The notes beneath the pieces were generated by a model. The model was not told the DNA's origin. It ran no database searches and saw nothing but the letters and a program-made list of their open reading frames with translations. The translations under genes were made by a program, and so were the position numbers. A stretch of 61,844 bases of DNA from Cyanodermella asteris. Taxonomy: Eukaryota; Ascomycota; Lecanoromycetes; Ostropales; Stictidaceae. Shown in pieces: positions 31,161 through 41,947 of this stretch (its first letter is position 1; the number at the start of each line of letters is the position of its first letter). The stretch spans positions 1,434,899 to 1,496,742 of the forward strand of contig UYJD01000002.1 in assembly GCA_900618795.1 (NCBI GenBank), in the 5' to 3' direction.

Positions 31161-32551
31161 ATGGTTGATCGCCTCACTCTCCATGCATTGTGATACTGTT
31201 ACGGCTGATCATGAATCGATACACTGGCGTTTGGGGTGTCCTGCTTAGCGAAATACAGGGATAAAAAGGTCTTTTACTTTGCCTGCGGGCTTGACTTTGT
31301 ATGCTAGATGCATGCCCAAGAGGGCTTTGAACAATTCAAATTTAGTTCTATACTACCTTGCAGTTCATCATGTGACTCTGTTCTGTTGCGTACGTTTTAT
31401 GTTCATGGTTCGTCGAGTGTTTGGGCATCGTGAGATGATTTGGCAGTTCGACTGCGGCGTGATGCTTATGAATGCTGCCCAGGTTTCCATGCTTGTTCTC
31501 ACCATATCAATGTTCTCTTCACATTGCGGTTCCTGTCGCTCTCTTGTTTCCCCCATCAACTACAGCTTCCCATGCCTGCGCCATGTACACATGAGTAGCT
31601 GCTTGCACCAATACTTACGGCATCACCTTTGATGGACATCCCTGTGAGTGAGTACCTGTCAAACTTGATTGCCAAGTCTACCTTCCGAAGCACGTGCGGA
31701 AACTACCTGACCAAGTATTTGACGGAGCACGTCCGCCAATGTTTCTATACGTAACTTTGCGCGCTTACTCTCGATGAACACTGCCGGTCAGTACCAACGG
31801 AACTCGATGCCGTGGTTACCGTGCGAGAGATACTGTTGGGACACAGCTGACCAAGTCGCTGACGCAGTGGCATTTTACAGGTGTTTCACCCATGTGCGCC
31901 TATCTGCTTACCTGGATAGAGACTTTGCGTCGACGTAATTCCTTTTTGGACCGCTGTGGACCTTCCCCGACACGCACAGTCCCGTGGGTATGGCGTGATT
32001 TGTGCAGTCACAGCCCTATCGAAAACGACACCTTTGCGCCGCTGGAAGTCTTGGAGCTTACCCAGGAACAAACTTGAGGAAATTGACGAGGAGAAAAAGG
32101 GGCTCATCGCAGGAGAAGAACGAGAGAAAGCCTGGAAGCGTAAACAAGAGGCGCAATCAAGGGCAGAGCCAGAAGGCCCACAGCGTGACATGGACAATGG
32201 CGAAGAAGGCGGAAAAGCAAGCTGAATGTATCAAAGGGTTTGTTTGGGCCGAAGATGTGTTTGCGAGTCTGGGAAAGCATTCCTGCAAAGCCATGCCGGG
32301 TTTCCAGGAACCCCCACCATTCACCGAAGAAGCTGCAAGACTACTTACTTGGACACGAATTGGCACGAGAACGTGTTGGCTGGAAAGGCCGGACCGCCGA
32401 ATGTGCGTCTTGTCAGAGGAGACGTTTGCCTAAACCCCCGTGTCAGCTCGTACAGCGCGTCAAAACCAAAAAAAAAAAGGCACAAGATCAAAATTGCCAA
32501 AGAGGGACTTTGCTGGCGAGGTCAGTCCCTGGCCTTTGTTTTTCGGGTCTG

Positions 32552-32582
<31 letters not shown>

Positions 32583-33902
32583 GGATTGACTTACATTTTC
32601 ACAGACCTCTCAGCGTCTCAGAACAGTCTGTGAGCGAGCGTGTAATCCGACAGGGTGCGGATGCACAGCGACGATGTCGTTTCGTCGCCGCCCTCCTCGA
32701 CTCCGACACCTCAGCTTCCTCTCCCCTGTCCTCCTCAGCCCAGACCTCGACCTCGACCGACTCGCTTTTTGACGCTGCGCCTCGCCCGTCCTGCCAACAC
32801 CAATCGCCACCATGGATGAATGCTCCAGGACGCTCCAGGACGCTCCAGGACCTCCTCGCCCTCTCCTGAACTCAGCTCGCTTCCTTCCCGGTGTACGACA
32901 AGTACTATGAGGAAATTGCCGGATTTCGAAGCGATCTCGAGTTTGTTTCCTCTGGATCGACTGGACTTTTGCTCTCGGACGCTGCGCCTTCGTCGCTTCC
33001 GGAATGTCGCCATCCCTACAATGGTTCCTGAGTCGGGTCGCGGAACATGAGAAAGGCGACCACGTTCCACGTGGGCTCGCCGGCGCCGTTCTTCTGCACA
33101 CGGAGCCCGGCCATGTTCGTTTGGTGTTCTGTGGGTCTGGCGCCGGATTTGCGCCTTTGGCGAAGGATGCCATGTCGACGGGAGCAAGCATGGGCAACGG
33201 AGGCAATGCGAACTTGCAGATGGCGCTCGGGAGCCACGGATTGGGAATGGAAAGGCATTGGCAATGCACCTGGAGAGAATTGGAAACGGATTGGAGCATG
33301 GGCAAGTTGGGAGCAGGAAAAAGTACATAGTTTGGAAATGAAATGGGAATTCTTGGTTTTGCCAAATCAAAGTCTCTTCGCATTACAATGTGTCGTCGCC
33401 GTGCATTTGAATTCCCGCTGAGAGGTTCCGGTATCGATTACCCGCTTGCTGACGAGTATACACCTTTGGCTGCTGGGGAGTCGCTTTGGTGGTATCCCGG
33501 CTGCATTGATAACGGCGCGATGGACGAGAAGACCAGCAACCGGCAACTCAATCTTCCTCCACAAAAGACTTTTTTTTGAGTTACAGTTGGGATCTGTCGA
33601 CGAAGACACCAGACTTTTGTGGTGAACTTGAGAAGTAGAAGTTCGTTCCGCAGCTACCGCACGTTCCTATGAAGGTATCTACGAAGGTAGTTCGAGTAGA
33701 GTTTGACCCACTCACGATGGCGTCACTCGCCCCCTCCGACCCGGAACAGTGGCCGTCATACCGTGCTTCGTAATACAATTTGTCAGCCCATTATGTCGAG
33801 ATCATCTGTTTAAATCTACTTCAACCCAACTTTGTGAACTTTTGTATGGCCCAGCAGCGCATTACACAACTATCGAAACAGTTATCAAACAACACCGCCA
33901 AC
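31161..33902. other. 2.7-kb intergenic region with no firmly supported gene
   Basis: Short frames occur on both strands. The most protein-like is plus 33004-33330 (listed separately). Simple-sequence features are a (TTTTC)n/T-run tract at about 32560-32582, an A-run at 32468-32477 and a 10-bp unit (GCTCCAGGAC) three times in a row at 32820-32849. Long minus frames at 32610-33383 and 32735-33370 are rich in Arg and Ser and overlap each other, the picture of noncoding GC-rich DNA. Confidence 0.45.
33004..33330 (+). CDS. doubtful small ORF, 108 aa
   Basis: The frame starts MSPSLQWFLSRVAEHEKGDH and continues with a reasonably balanced composition (LAGAVLLHTEPGHVRLVFCG, SGAGFAPLAKDA). I recognise no family. 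A short in-frame-looking exon just upstream (32880-33030, FPVYDKYYEEIAGFRSDLEF in another frame) might belong to the same gene, but no convincing junction was found. It may be noncoding. Confidence 0.2.
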   Translation: MSPSLQWFLSRVAEHEKGDHVPRGLAGAVLLHTEPGHVRLVFCGSGAGFAPLAKDAMSTGASMGNGGNANLQMALGSHGLGMERHWQCTWRELETDWSMGKLGAGKST

Positions 33903-34712
33903 ATGACCAAGACTCCCGATATCCACCTCTACACGGCGCAGACGCCCAATGGAATCAAGATTTCCATCCTGTTGGAAGAACTCGGGTGCGTAAATGTGAT
34001 ACCGGTATTTCATTTGGATGCATGCTGACACGCAAAAAGTCTACCGTACAAAGTCACCAAACTCAGCTTCGACAAAAAGGAGCAAAAAGAGCCGTCCTTT
34101 CTCGAAATCAACCCCAATGGCCGCATCCCAGCGCTGACCGACACCTTCACCGACGGCCGTCAAATCCGACTCTTCGAATCCGGCAGCATCATGCAGTACC
34201 TGATCGAGCAATATGACCCGGAGCACAAGGTATCCTACGCACCCGGTACCCGCGAGTACTACGAGACCAACAACTGGCTCTTCTTCCTAAACGCGGGTGT
34301 CGGGCCCATGCAGGGTCAAGCGAATCACTTTTTCCGGTATGCGCCGGAGAAGATTCAGTACGGTATTGACCGGTATCGCAATGAGACGAGGCGGTTGTAC
34401 CGCGTGCTGGATAAGCATCTTGCGGATGCGGGGAGCCAGTATCTAGTGGGCGACAAGTGTACTATTGCGGATATCTCGCACTGGGGGTGGGTGACTGCAT
34501 CGGGATGGGCGGGTGTTGATTTGAGTGAGTTCAAGAACCTCGAGGCTTGGGAGCAGAGGATGTTGAAGAGGCCGGGCGTCGAGAAGGGACGCCATGTTCC
34601 TGATCCTCACAAACTGAGGGAGATTCTGAAGGACCCGAAGGTGACGGAGGAGTATGCGAAGAAGTCGAGCGGATGGATCATGCAGGGCCAGAACGAAGAC
34701 GCCAAGAAGTAG
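33903..34712 (+). CDS. glutathione S-transferase, Ure2p-like
   Basis: Two exons (33903-33985 and 34040-34712; intron 54 nt, GTGCGT..AAAAAG, with CTGAC) give 251 residues. The N-terminal thioredoxin-like domain has LYTAQTPNGIKISILLEELG-LPYKV, EINPNGRIPALTD and the glutathione-contacting ESGSIMQYLIEQYD. The all-helical C-terminal domain contains YLVGDKCTIADISHWGWV. These match the Ure2p-like fungal GST class, which conjugates or reduces with glutathione in the cytosol; most are detoxification or peroxidase-type enzymes, and only yeast Ure2 regulates nitrogen catabolism. No prion-like Asn/Gln-rich N-terminus is present, so a Ure2 regulatory role is unlikely. An in-frame ATG at 33846 could add 19 residues but they lack conserved character. 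Confidence 0.93.
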
Positions 34713-35050
34713 TATTTAGCCAGAATTGATGTGAAAGGCCAGGCAGAATGAAGCAATCAAGCAAGCTGGTCAACCGTTTTCCATACTGATTCGCATCTGC
34801 TCAGGCCGAAAAGCGACTTTGGCAGTGTTCATGTATTTAACCTGCTGGTCATCATTCACAGTATCAACAACGATTTCATCGCATGTTGCAGATACCACGG
34901 CCCAGTCGATCTTGCGCATCTCCGTCCGCTCCTGTCCTGTGTTGTTGACCTAGGGCCTTATTCCTGGTAGTTCGGTTCACGGCTCGTGTGAGGACGTCTC
35001 AAAACGTAGTGAAAGCTGGTTGGAAAACAGTCAAACACTGGTCCGATTCT

Positions 35051-36664
35051 TCATTCAACATAATTATCGTCTCCGCTCTGCTCGCTATCGAGGAAATTCG
35101 ATTCATCCAGCTGCTCCTCTGCTGGGCGCAGATTGTCGACACGTACGTAGACTTCGTCGCATTTGCCATGTACCAGCGCCTGCTTTGATTTCCCACGGGA
35201 CCCACGTCGTGAAGGAGGTATGTTCATCGCCGGAGGCGGGTCAAGACCTGCTGCGCTTCGGGAGAATACCTCGACTAAAGGTGATATGATCTTCTCCCGG
35301 AAAGCGATTCGCTCACGCCAACCGGAATCCACGCTTGCCGTGATCCACAACTTTCGCAGATCGGACAGCGACGAAGCCGAATTGTATATTGACATGAAGA
35401 ACTCCTCAGCAGTCTGAGCTTCCCATTTGCGCAATTGATTCATCTCGATCCTCTGCAAGGTGGTCGGCCAGCTAGGTATTTCTCCATCCGACAAGATCTC
35501 GTGGAAAGTCGGCTCCGCATGTGAGAGAGCGAGAGAAGTTGAATACAAAGACAGGTCATACTCCAGTCGTTCCAAAGCAGGGCACACCTCAGCGAGACTC
35601 GGCAGAAAGCTGAGACTTGTGTCCTTGTTTGATCGAAGGAGAGAGCGCACGTTACGGCCGTAGAAACGCAATGCAGCTGACAGGCGATCGGAAGTAAGCT
35701 CGTGACAGCTGACGAACTCAAGAGAAAGCAAAGTCGACGGCAGGTGGAACAATATACTGTCATCTTCCATCATCTTCCCTCCGATGAAGCTGCAGCGGAG
35801 GAAGGAAAGATGTTTCAAATTCGGCAATGCCTGCAGAGCTTTCGCCAAGTGCCGTTCGCCTTTGTGAGTATCCGAGAACCCTGCGATTTCGAGCTTCTCC
35901 AGCAGTCGAAAAGAAGGCCTCAGCTCGCCTTGTCGAAGACCCCAGCTTTCAAACTTGGCACTGTTCTGATTTTGCAGCAACAGGGAATGGAACTTGAATC
36001 TGGTCAGATTGACGCTGGCAAGACTATCTATCCATTCTCCACGATAGATCAGATCGGCTCTCGTTGTCTGAGGAACAGAAACGTTCATCGGCTGAGGATG
36101 ATCGGCTGCTTGGTGGAGCCCAAACGCCTTCAGAGCCGGCAGCCGAGCTATCAACTCGGGCAGACCGCCGGCTATGGTGGCAAACTTGGAGTAGTTGACC
36201 TCAAAGTCAAGTTGATGCACCTTGCTGCGATAATCCACGATCCTCGGCTTCTCGCTGGCCATGAGCTTAGCAAAGGTGTTGTACTGTTGCACATGCACCA
36301 AAGGTGGGCCGTGGTACAGTGCGGCCAAAGCAGGTTCCAGGAACGATTTGCAGACCAATGAGGTGGCTAACAGCCATCGTACCGTTTCACGTCGGTTCCA
36401 GTTCTCGTCAACAAGAGGATATGCTGCGGATTCAAAGATGCACAGCAGAACGTCGTACGGCAAGCTGGCCCATGGTGGGTGCTTGTGGCCTGCCAATACT
36501 CGATAGTTGATGGCATTCTCGGGTACTTTGGTGGCGACAGTGCGGGCCTTCTTGGGCTTACCCAGTCGCAAGGCCGGCGTTGCTTTTCGCTTTGTCCCCT
36601 TCGCAGACTTTTGCCTTGTCGCTCTCAGGTGTGGCTTCGACATACGACGGGTTTTGGGAGCCAT
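35051..36664 (-). CDS. F-box protein with leucine-rich-like C-terminal region, 537 aa
   Basis: Intronless. The N-terminus is strongly basic (MAPKTRRMSKPHLRATRQKS), which would serve as a nuclear localisation signal. An F-box lies at residues ~63-115 (WASLPYDVLLCIFESAAYP, LVCKSFLEPALAALYHGP). The remaining ~400 residues alternate Leu-rich helices and strands in LRR style (LPNLKHLSFLRCSFIG, LPSTLLSLEFVSCHELTSDR). The acidic C-terminus ends DSEQSGDDNYVE. F-box proteins tether substrates to Skp1-Cullin ligases; the LRR part would choose the target. No specific orthologue is recognised. It is convergent with the GST gene, 338 bp apart. Confidence 0.85.
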   Translation of the reverse strand: MAPKTRRMSKPHLRATRQKSAKGTKRKATPALRLGKPKKARTVATKVPENAINYRVLAGHKHPPWASLPYDVLLCIFESAAYPLVDENWNRRETVRWLLATSLVCKSFLEPALAALYHGPPLVHVQQYNTFAKLMASEKPRIVDYRSKVHQLDFEVNYSKFATIAGGLPELIARLPALKAFGLHQAADHPQPMNVSVPQTTRADLIYRGEWIDSLASVNLTRFKFHSLLLQNQNSAKFESWGLRQGELRPSFRLLEKLEIAGFSDTHKGERHLAKALQALPNLKHLSFLRCSFIGGKMMEDDSILFHLPSTLLSLEFVSCHELTSDRLSAALRFYGRNVRSLLRSNKDTSLSFLPSLAEVCPALERLEYDLSLYSTSLALSHAEPTFHEILSDGEIPSWPTTLQRIEMNQLRKWEAQTAEEFFMSIYNSASSLSDLRKLWITASVDSGWRERIAFREKIISPLVEVFSRSAAGLDPPPAMNIPPSRRGSRGKSKQALVHGKCDEVYVRVDNLRPAEEQLDESNFLDSEQSGDDNYVE

Positions 36665-37100
36665 AGTTCATCTGGGGCGTAGATGGTGAAGACGCGTGAG
36701 ACTGGGAAAGCTCGCGCCTTACGTGCCTTTGTGACGTCAGCTGAGCCGCCATTTCAGCTCCAAGGGACGGGATGTTTGACCTCGACTGGGCAAGACTTGA
36801 CCAACCACTACTAGAGTTCACACAATAGTCAGTCAAAAGTCAACGCGCAGTCAGAATGGATTTCTACAGCCTTTGGGTGGATGTATGTGCTGTGGTTCTC
36901 GGCATTCCCATCAGAATGTCGCCAACGATATTGATTCAGCTATTCAACACAGTTCTGACGTGGATTTGACACAGAAAGCGTTCATTGCGAGGCTCCTCTT
37001 TTTTATATTTGTAGTAATGCGTCAGTTTGCGGCGATCGGATCTCAACAGTGTGCAAAACATCCTGTCCACTTCCCTGTCCTTGTCGAATTTACACGTCTA
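36665..37100. other. intergenic, F-box promoter and 3' flank of the secreted-protein gene
   Basis: No coding signal. The sequence holds the upstream region of the minus-strand F-box gene. Confidence 0.5.
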
Positions 37101-37571
37101 TCAGTCTTCCCAGTCTTCCCAGTCTTCCGCTAAGCCAGCGTGGCAGTCATTCCCCATGCACTTCTCCTGGCTGAACCTGTAGGATCGAGCTCCCGGCAAC
37201 CCGCTAAACGGATGACAGCCTTCGAGCTGCGTGAGCTCGAAGTTGCAGTTTTGCTGGCAGGCGCAGTCGTCAGTCGGCGAGAAAATCAGGCTCGCAGCAT
37301 GGATGCAGCCGTGCTGGATGTAGACGGATCTGCGGCTGGGTTCCACGAGGCAGTCGGGGTAGCCCATGTAGTGGGCTTCGCCATGATTCTTTGTGCACCG
37401 GTCGTCGTCGTAGAATCTCGCCCAGCCCCAGTCTCCGTAGCATCTGCCTCTGGCGGTCAGGTTGGTGCCGACAATGTCTATTTCCGCATCGATGGGTGTG
37501 GCGGTCGTCAAGGCAATGAAGGTGGCGGTCAGAGACATCACAACGCCGACGAGGTTGGTGGTAAACTTCAT
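37101..37571 (-). CDS. small cysteine-rich secreted protein, candidate effector
   Basis: 156 residues from the ATG at 37571. A signal peptide is plain (MKFTTNLVGVVMSLTATFIA, then LTTATPIDA, cleavage probably near residue 24-26). The mature part has ten cysteines (RCYGD, DRCTK, PDCLV, HGCIH, DDCACQQNC, EGCHP, EKCMGNDC), an even number compatible with five disulfides, and no other domain I recognise. The last residues repeat acid-Trp units (EDWEDWED), encoded by a 10-9-base near-repeat TCTTCCCAG at 37104-37130. Small, Cys-rich, secreted proteins of this type are typical fungal effectors or antimicrobial proteins, but nothing in sequence alone proves either. It is divergent from the UNC93-like gene. 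Confidence 0.75.
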   Translation of the reverse strand: MKFTTNLVGVVMSLTATFIALTTATPIDAEIDIVGTNLTARGRCYGDWGWARFYDDDRCTKNHGEAHYMGYPDCLVEPSRRSVYIQHGCIHAASLIFSPTDDCACQQNCNFELTQLEGCHPFSGLPGARSYRFSQEKCMGNDCHAGLAEDWEDWED

Positions 37572-38554
37572 CTTGTTGGTAGTGTGGTTAGTTGCGGACG
37601 ATTGGCCTTGTCGTCAGCGATCTTTGCTGCAGCAGGCTCGTGCGCTGTAGTGGGGGTTTTCAGTCACCATAAAAAAAAAGCCATTCATATCAGTTAGACA
37701 GCATGGAGTTTTACATTGTGCACGACCTAATCGAAACTCGTGGGCGCGGATGAAGTCCCATGGTAATCCTCAACGATACGTCTTTCGACCGCTGGAAATG
37801 GTGGGTTCGGTGTTTAAAATGCTATTGCAGGCAGCTTTAAAACATTAAAACGTCAATAAAACCCGACTTCATTGTGGGTAGTCCGGTGTGGCGTGCACGG
37901 TAGCATTGCCAAATATTGTCGTGACCATATGATATGACCAAAGAAATTGGTGCAGCGTAACAAGTCTGCATTCTCACAGATGCCAACAAGGCTGACAAAG
38001 CTTGAGCCGATCGTTCAGCCCGATCATACAGACGCGAACATACAGATCGTTTGAAACCTTGTAATTCGGCCACCGCCCACTCATGTTTGTGGTCGCGCTC
38101 AAATTCAAGCCGTCCCGGCTCCCTGGCAAACCGTTGCAAAGCTAAACTGCGCCCACAACACACAGAACCTTGTCTCTCACAAAGCAAGCAGCACTTGCTT
38201 CGAATTGGCCATGTCTCTAACCACAAACCTCGAGTCACCTGCCCAAAGTGGACATGGAAGGGTCTCCAGAAAGCGCTAGGCAAGATCCTTGAGTGGGTCG
38301 TCCTCGATGGCGACATCACACCTTTGATCTCGCAAAGCCTCCAACAACGGCGTCTACACGCGGCAAACTGGCAAATTTTTAATTTTTTTGCCGCCATGGA
38401 CGATCATGTATGTTATATGGGTCCATCATGCCATGGAACCAGCGCTAAGCGTGGCAATGGGTCCGACATGTGGGGGGGAAGTATATAGGACAGACGATCG
38501 CATGCCCGACACACGTTTGAAGATACTCAAACATTGCCGATTCTTGCCTTCGCG
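37572..38554. other. divergent promoter region, secreted protein and UNC93-like gene
   Basis: No gene is supported. A TATATA motif at about 38480-38486 lies ~70 bp upstream of the UNC93-like ATG. Open frames at minus 37837-38397 and plus 38051-38488 overlap on opposite strands and have improbable Cys/Arg/Ser composition. Confidence 0.5.
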
Positions 38555-40049
38555 ATGGCCGAACCCGTCCCCGTCAAGGTCCCCACGACGGCATCGACGA
38601 CCATAACTGAGGATGTTCTTCCCACGGAGAAGCCCCAAGAACATCGGCACCGAAAATGGTACCGCACGACCCTCTTCAACGCCTTCGTCATTGGCGGCGT
38701 CGGCTTCATGGCCCCAGGCCTCTGGAACGCAATGAATTCCCTCGGTGCCGGTGGCGCTCAGTCGCCTTTCCTTGTTAACGCCGCCAACGCGCTCGTCTTC
38801 GGTTTGATGGGGTTCCTATGTCTCTTTGGCGGGCCGCTGTCGAACCGCATCGGGCTCGACAAGACTCTACTCCTGGGCGCGGTCGGGTATCCGATCTATT
38901 CAGCCGGACTCTACTGTAACAACCGATATGGGAATGTTTGGCTGGTGCTGGTGGGCGCAGTGGCGTGTGGGTTGTCGGCTGGACTTTTCTGGGCGAGCGA
39001 GGGCGCTGTTGCGCTGGGGTATCCAGAGCCTGGAAAGCGAGGTCGATACATGAATATCTGGCTGTGGTTCAGAACCGGAGGGCCACTGCTGGGTGGTGCC
39101 ATCGTGCTCGGTCTGAATCACAGCGCTCAAGCTGCGAAGAAAGGCAAGGTCGGCTACGACACGTACCTGGTCTTCATCGCCCTTCAGTGCCTGTCGGTCC
39201 CCCTTGCACTCGCCCTCAGCCCTCCGGAGAAAGTCCAGCGAGCCGACGGCAGTCGTGTCATCGTCCGAGCAGAGAAGAGCTTCAAAGCCGAATTCAAAGC
39301 TCTCTGGAACGTCTGCAAGAGGAGAGAGATCCTCCTCCTCCTGCCCGTCTTCTGGGCGGCTTACTTCAACCAGTACAGCGGCAACTTCACCACGTACTAC
39401 TTTGGCGTCCGGGCCAGAGCCCTGATCGGGTTCGTCTCCAACTTTGCAACTCTGCTTTCGTCACAGATCATGAGCTCGTGGCTGGACCATAAACGCTTCA
39501 GCGTCAGGACCAGGATCAGGGTTGGCTTTTTCTACGTGATTGCGGTGCACATTGTCTCCTGGACCTATGGCTGGGTCATTCAGGAGAAGTACACTCGGAC
39601 TAATCCCGTGTATGACTGGGCAGATAAGGGCTTCGTCGAGGGGTTCTTCGTCATCATGCTGTGGAATTTCTCCCAGCAGGCTTTGCAGAATTGGCTGTAT
39701 TATCTGTTGGCCACGAGCACCGATAATATTTCCGAGCTTGCGCGTCTTACTGGGATCTTGCGTGGACAGGAGAGCTTTGCTCAGGCCGTCTCGTACGGAC
39801 TCAACACGAAAGGTATGTGAGAGGAAGCAAATCGTCGAGGTCGATGTCGTATTCGTGCTAACTCTGTTGACAGACTGGACTGGTGGTCGCGTTCCGCTTG
39901 CAGTCAACACCATCCTGCTAGGCCTGGCCATCGTACCGACTTGGCTGATGGTCAAGGATCATGTCCCCGTCGAGTCGAGGCCTGAGGAGGTTTCACAAGC
40001 ACATTCAGAGACCAGCACTCAGCACGAGGAGGTCACCTTGTCGAAGTAG
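38555..40049 (+). CDS. UNC93-like MFS-type transporter (DUF895)
   Basis: Two exons (38555-39812, 39874-40049; 61-nt intron with GCTAACTC branch site) give 477 residues. About 11-12 membrane segments are visible, beginning YRTTLFNAFVIGGVGFMAPG and LWNAMNSLGAGGAQSPFLVN, the typical entry of fungal UNC93-like proteins. Conserved NNRYGNVWLVLVGAVACGLS-AGLFWASEGAV-LGYPEPGKRG-Y also matches. Fungal members are annotated as DUF895 or notochlamys-type permeases of unknown substrate; family membership in the major facilitator superfamily is well established, function is not. The true ATG is at 38555 (MAEPVPVKV). The hydrophilic tail ends EEVTLSK. Confidence 0.9.
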
Positions 40050-40301
40050 CACGAGGAAGATCTAATTCGGAACCAGATACAGGAAATTGTCCGATGGCTG
40101 GGCTGCGAACTAGCTGGCGCCATTTGCAGCAGAGCGATTGGTATGTTCATAAATCATCCCTTAATTCACGACTGAACCTCAAAGGCCATGCAAAAAAAAA
40201 AAAAAATTGATATGCGCAACCTCGAATTGACAGTATTCTGATAATGTACATCTGGGTATCAATAAATTCGTGATTCATCATTCGTGTCGCGGGGTATCAG
40301 T

Positions 40302-41426
40302 TCAGAACTCCAGCTCTTCAACCTCGACTCCGCAGTCAATGCATTTCTTCGTCGTAACGCCAGTCTCATCATCCACATCCGGCCGTCCCCAATCATGCAC
40401 ATGCCTTCCATTTGTCTCGACCACATCCCCAAAATTCCCGCCATTCTCCCCCTTATTTGCTCGCTTCCACGCCTCCACCCTCGTCCGCTTCTTCAGCTCC
40501 TGCAGCTTATTCTTGAACTTCTCCGATTTCCGCCTCTTCTTTTCCTCCTCCCTCTTCTCAAACACGGCATCCAGCGCTGCCTCGCTCCCCCACTTTGTCT
40601 GAATCGCATACTCCTCGACCTGACACCGCAGGAACAGCATCATGTTGTTCCACGTCGCTTTGTGCGGGTTCGGCTTCTCCATGTGCGGTAGCAGCTCCTC
40701 ATCCTTGAGTTCCGCGTCCGTGAGCATGTAGTCATCCTTGGCCTCCGTCTTCGTGAGCAAGCTATATTTCTCGGGAAACTTGTCCTTACACGCGCCGCAC
40801 ACCGCCAGTCCAAAAATTTCTTCCCACTTGAAATCGATCTCGAGCGTGTCGCATTCCCGACACCGTTTGTTCTCGCGCTGGCGTTGTTCCGCGCTCGGCT
40901 CAAACGGCCCGGCGCGTTCTTCGCGCAGTTTCTTGAGCAGCTTGTGTCGTTCCCACTCCTTCAGCGTCATATGCGCGGGCTTCTCATCGTCCCCCTCCTT
41001 CGCATGCAGCGCTTTATTCCACGGATCGTCCTCGGCCGTCAGGAACCCGCCCTTCGTATCCGTCATCTTGCTAAAGTCGTACTCGACATACTTTTGAAAG
41101 TTGCGCGCCGGCTGGATCGAGTCCAGCGGCCGCTTGGGATCACCATCTTTCCCGGCAGCTTCGCTGCGGGCATCTCGTACGGTGGCGGGCGCCGGTGTGC
41201 TTGTGGAGATTGCTGAATGTGCCCGCTTTTGCCCTGCGGCGAGGTTGCTCGTGGCGGGAGGAGGTTGGTTTCTTTTTGCTTGTGCTTCTCTTTGTTCGCG
41301 CTGGGCTTTGGCTTTGAGTCGGTTTATCTCGATCTTGCGGATCTGCTCTGGGGTGAGTGGTGAACGGGGCAGAACGCCGGGTTCTCGCGCTGGTGCGGGT
41401 GGCGTGGACGGCCTTGCGTCGGTCAT
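40302..41426 (-). CDS. RAD14: DNA repair protein Rad14 (XPA homologue)
   Basis: An intronless frame of 374 residues from the ATG at 41426 (MTDARPSTPP). Residues 1-100 are disordered with a helical basic patch (TPEQIRKIEINRLKAKAQRE). The XPA-type zinc finger is CRECDTLEIDFKWEEIFGLA-VCGACKDKFPEKYSLLTKTE (CxxC..CxxC), followed by the DNA-binding subdomain with DDYMLTDAELKDEE and PHKATWNNMMLFLRCQVEEY. A second C-terminal CIDCGVEVEELEF pair follows the HVHDWG motif. Rad14/XPA verifies damage and organises the incision complex in nucleotide excision repair with replication protein A, TFIIH and Rad1-Rad10. Convergent with the UNC93-like gene, 252 bp apart, with a 14-A run at about 40193-40206. Confidence 0.95.
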   Translation of the reverse strand: MTDARPSTPPAPAREPGVLPRSPLTPEQIRKIEINRLKAKAQREQREAQAKRNQPPPATSNLAAGQKRAHSAISTSTPAPATVRDARSEAAGKDGDPKRPLDSIQPARNFQKYVEYDFSKMTDTKGGFLTAEDDPWNKALHAKEGDDEKPAHMTLKEWERHKLLKKLREERAGPFEPSAEQRQRENKRCRECDTLEIDFKWEEIFGLAVCGACKDKFPEKYSLLTKTEAKDDYMLTDAELKDEELLPHMEKPNPHKATWNNMMLFLRCQVEEYAIQTKWGSEAALDAVFEKREEEKKRRKSEKFKNKLQELKKRTRVEAWKRANKGENGGNFGDVVETNGRHVHDWGRPDVDDETGVTTKKCIDCGVEVEELEF

Positions 41427-41947
41427 GGCGAGGATAGGGCGTGACGGAGTAGAACGAGACGTCGGTGTGGAGAATGAATACAAGCCTGCTTGTATTTTGA
41501 GCTCACATCAGTCGAATGCTAAAGTTGATATCTGTAAAGGCAGATGATTATTCAAGAAAGTGACAAGCGGATTATCCGCCGCTAGAAGCCGAAGTGACGG
41601 TGCTGCCAAGACATCTGCCTGCAAGCCGGGCGTTCGAAAGCCGCATTGTGATTCTATGTGGCAGCAGTTAATGCACTTGCACAACTTGATTGCATGACGA
41701 GTTAGTCGTCCCATCTTGTTGGAATCCTTCAAATTCAAACTCCGCATGTACCTGAAACTACCCGGAGCCGTTCATTGGCCGTGGGCAACACCAATCCAAA
41801 AGCAATTTGTAGATAATCATGAAATATTGATTGACTCGATCCGTGATCAGCTAGGTATCCGTTCCGCTATCTGCAGCGACGGACGAGTTTTATATGACTT
41901 TGACAAGTCCGCGAAGAGCGCTTGCAGCTGAGAAAGTCCCATTGCAT
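41427..41947. other. intergenic, RAD14 promoter
   Basis: No supported gene. It contains the RAD14 upstream region and the 3' flank of SND3/PHO88, both on the minus strand. Confidence 0.5.

Noticed and set aside
32610-33383. 257-codon minus frame between HSP70 and the GST gene
   Set aside because: Arg/Ser-rich with overlapping alternative frames on both strands and no conserved pattern.
37837-38397. 186-codon minus frame in the divergent promoter upstream of the UNC93-like gene
   Set aside because: It overlaps an opposite frame (38051-38488) and has random-looking composition with many Cys and Arg.
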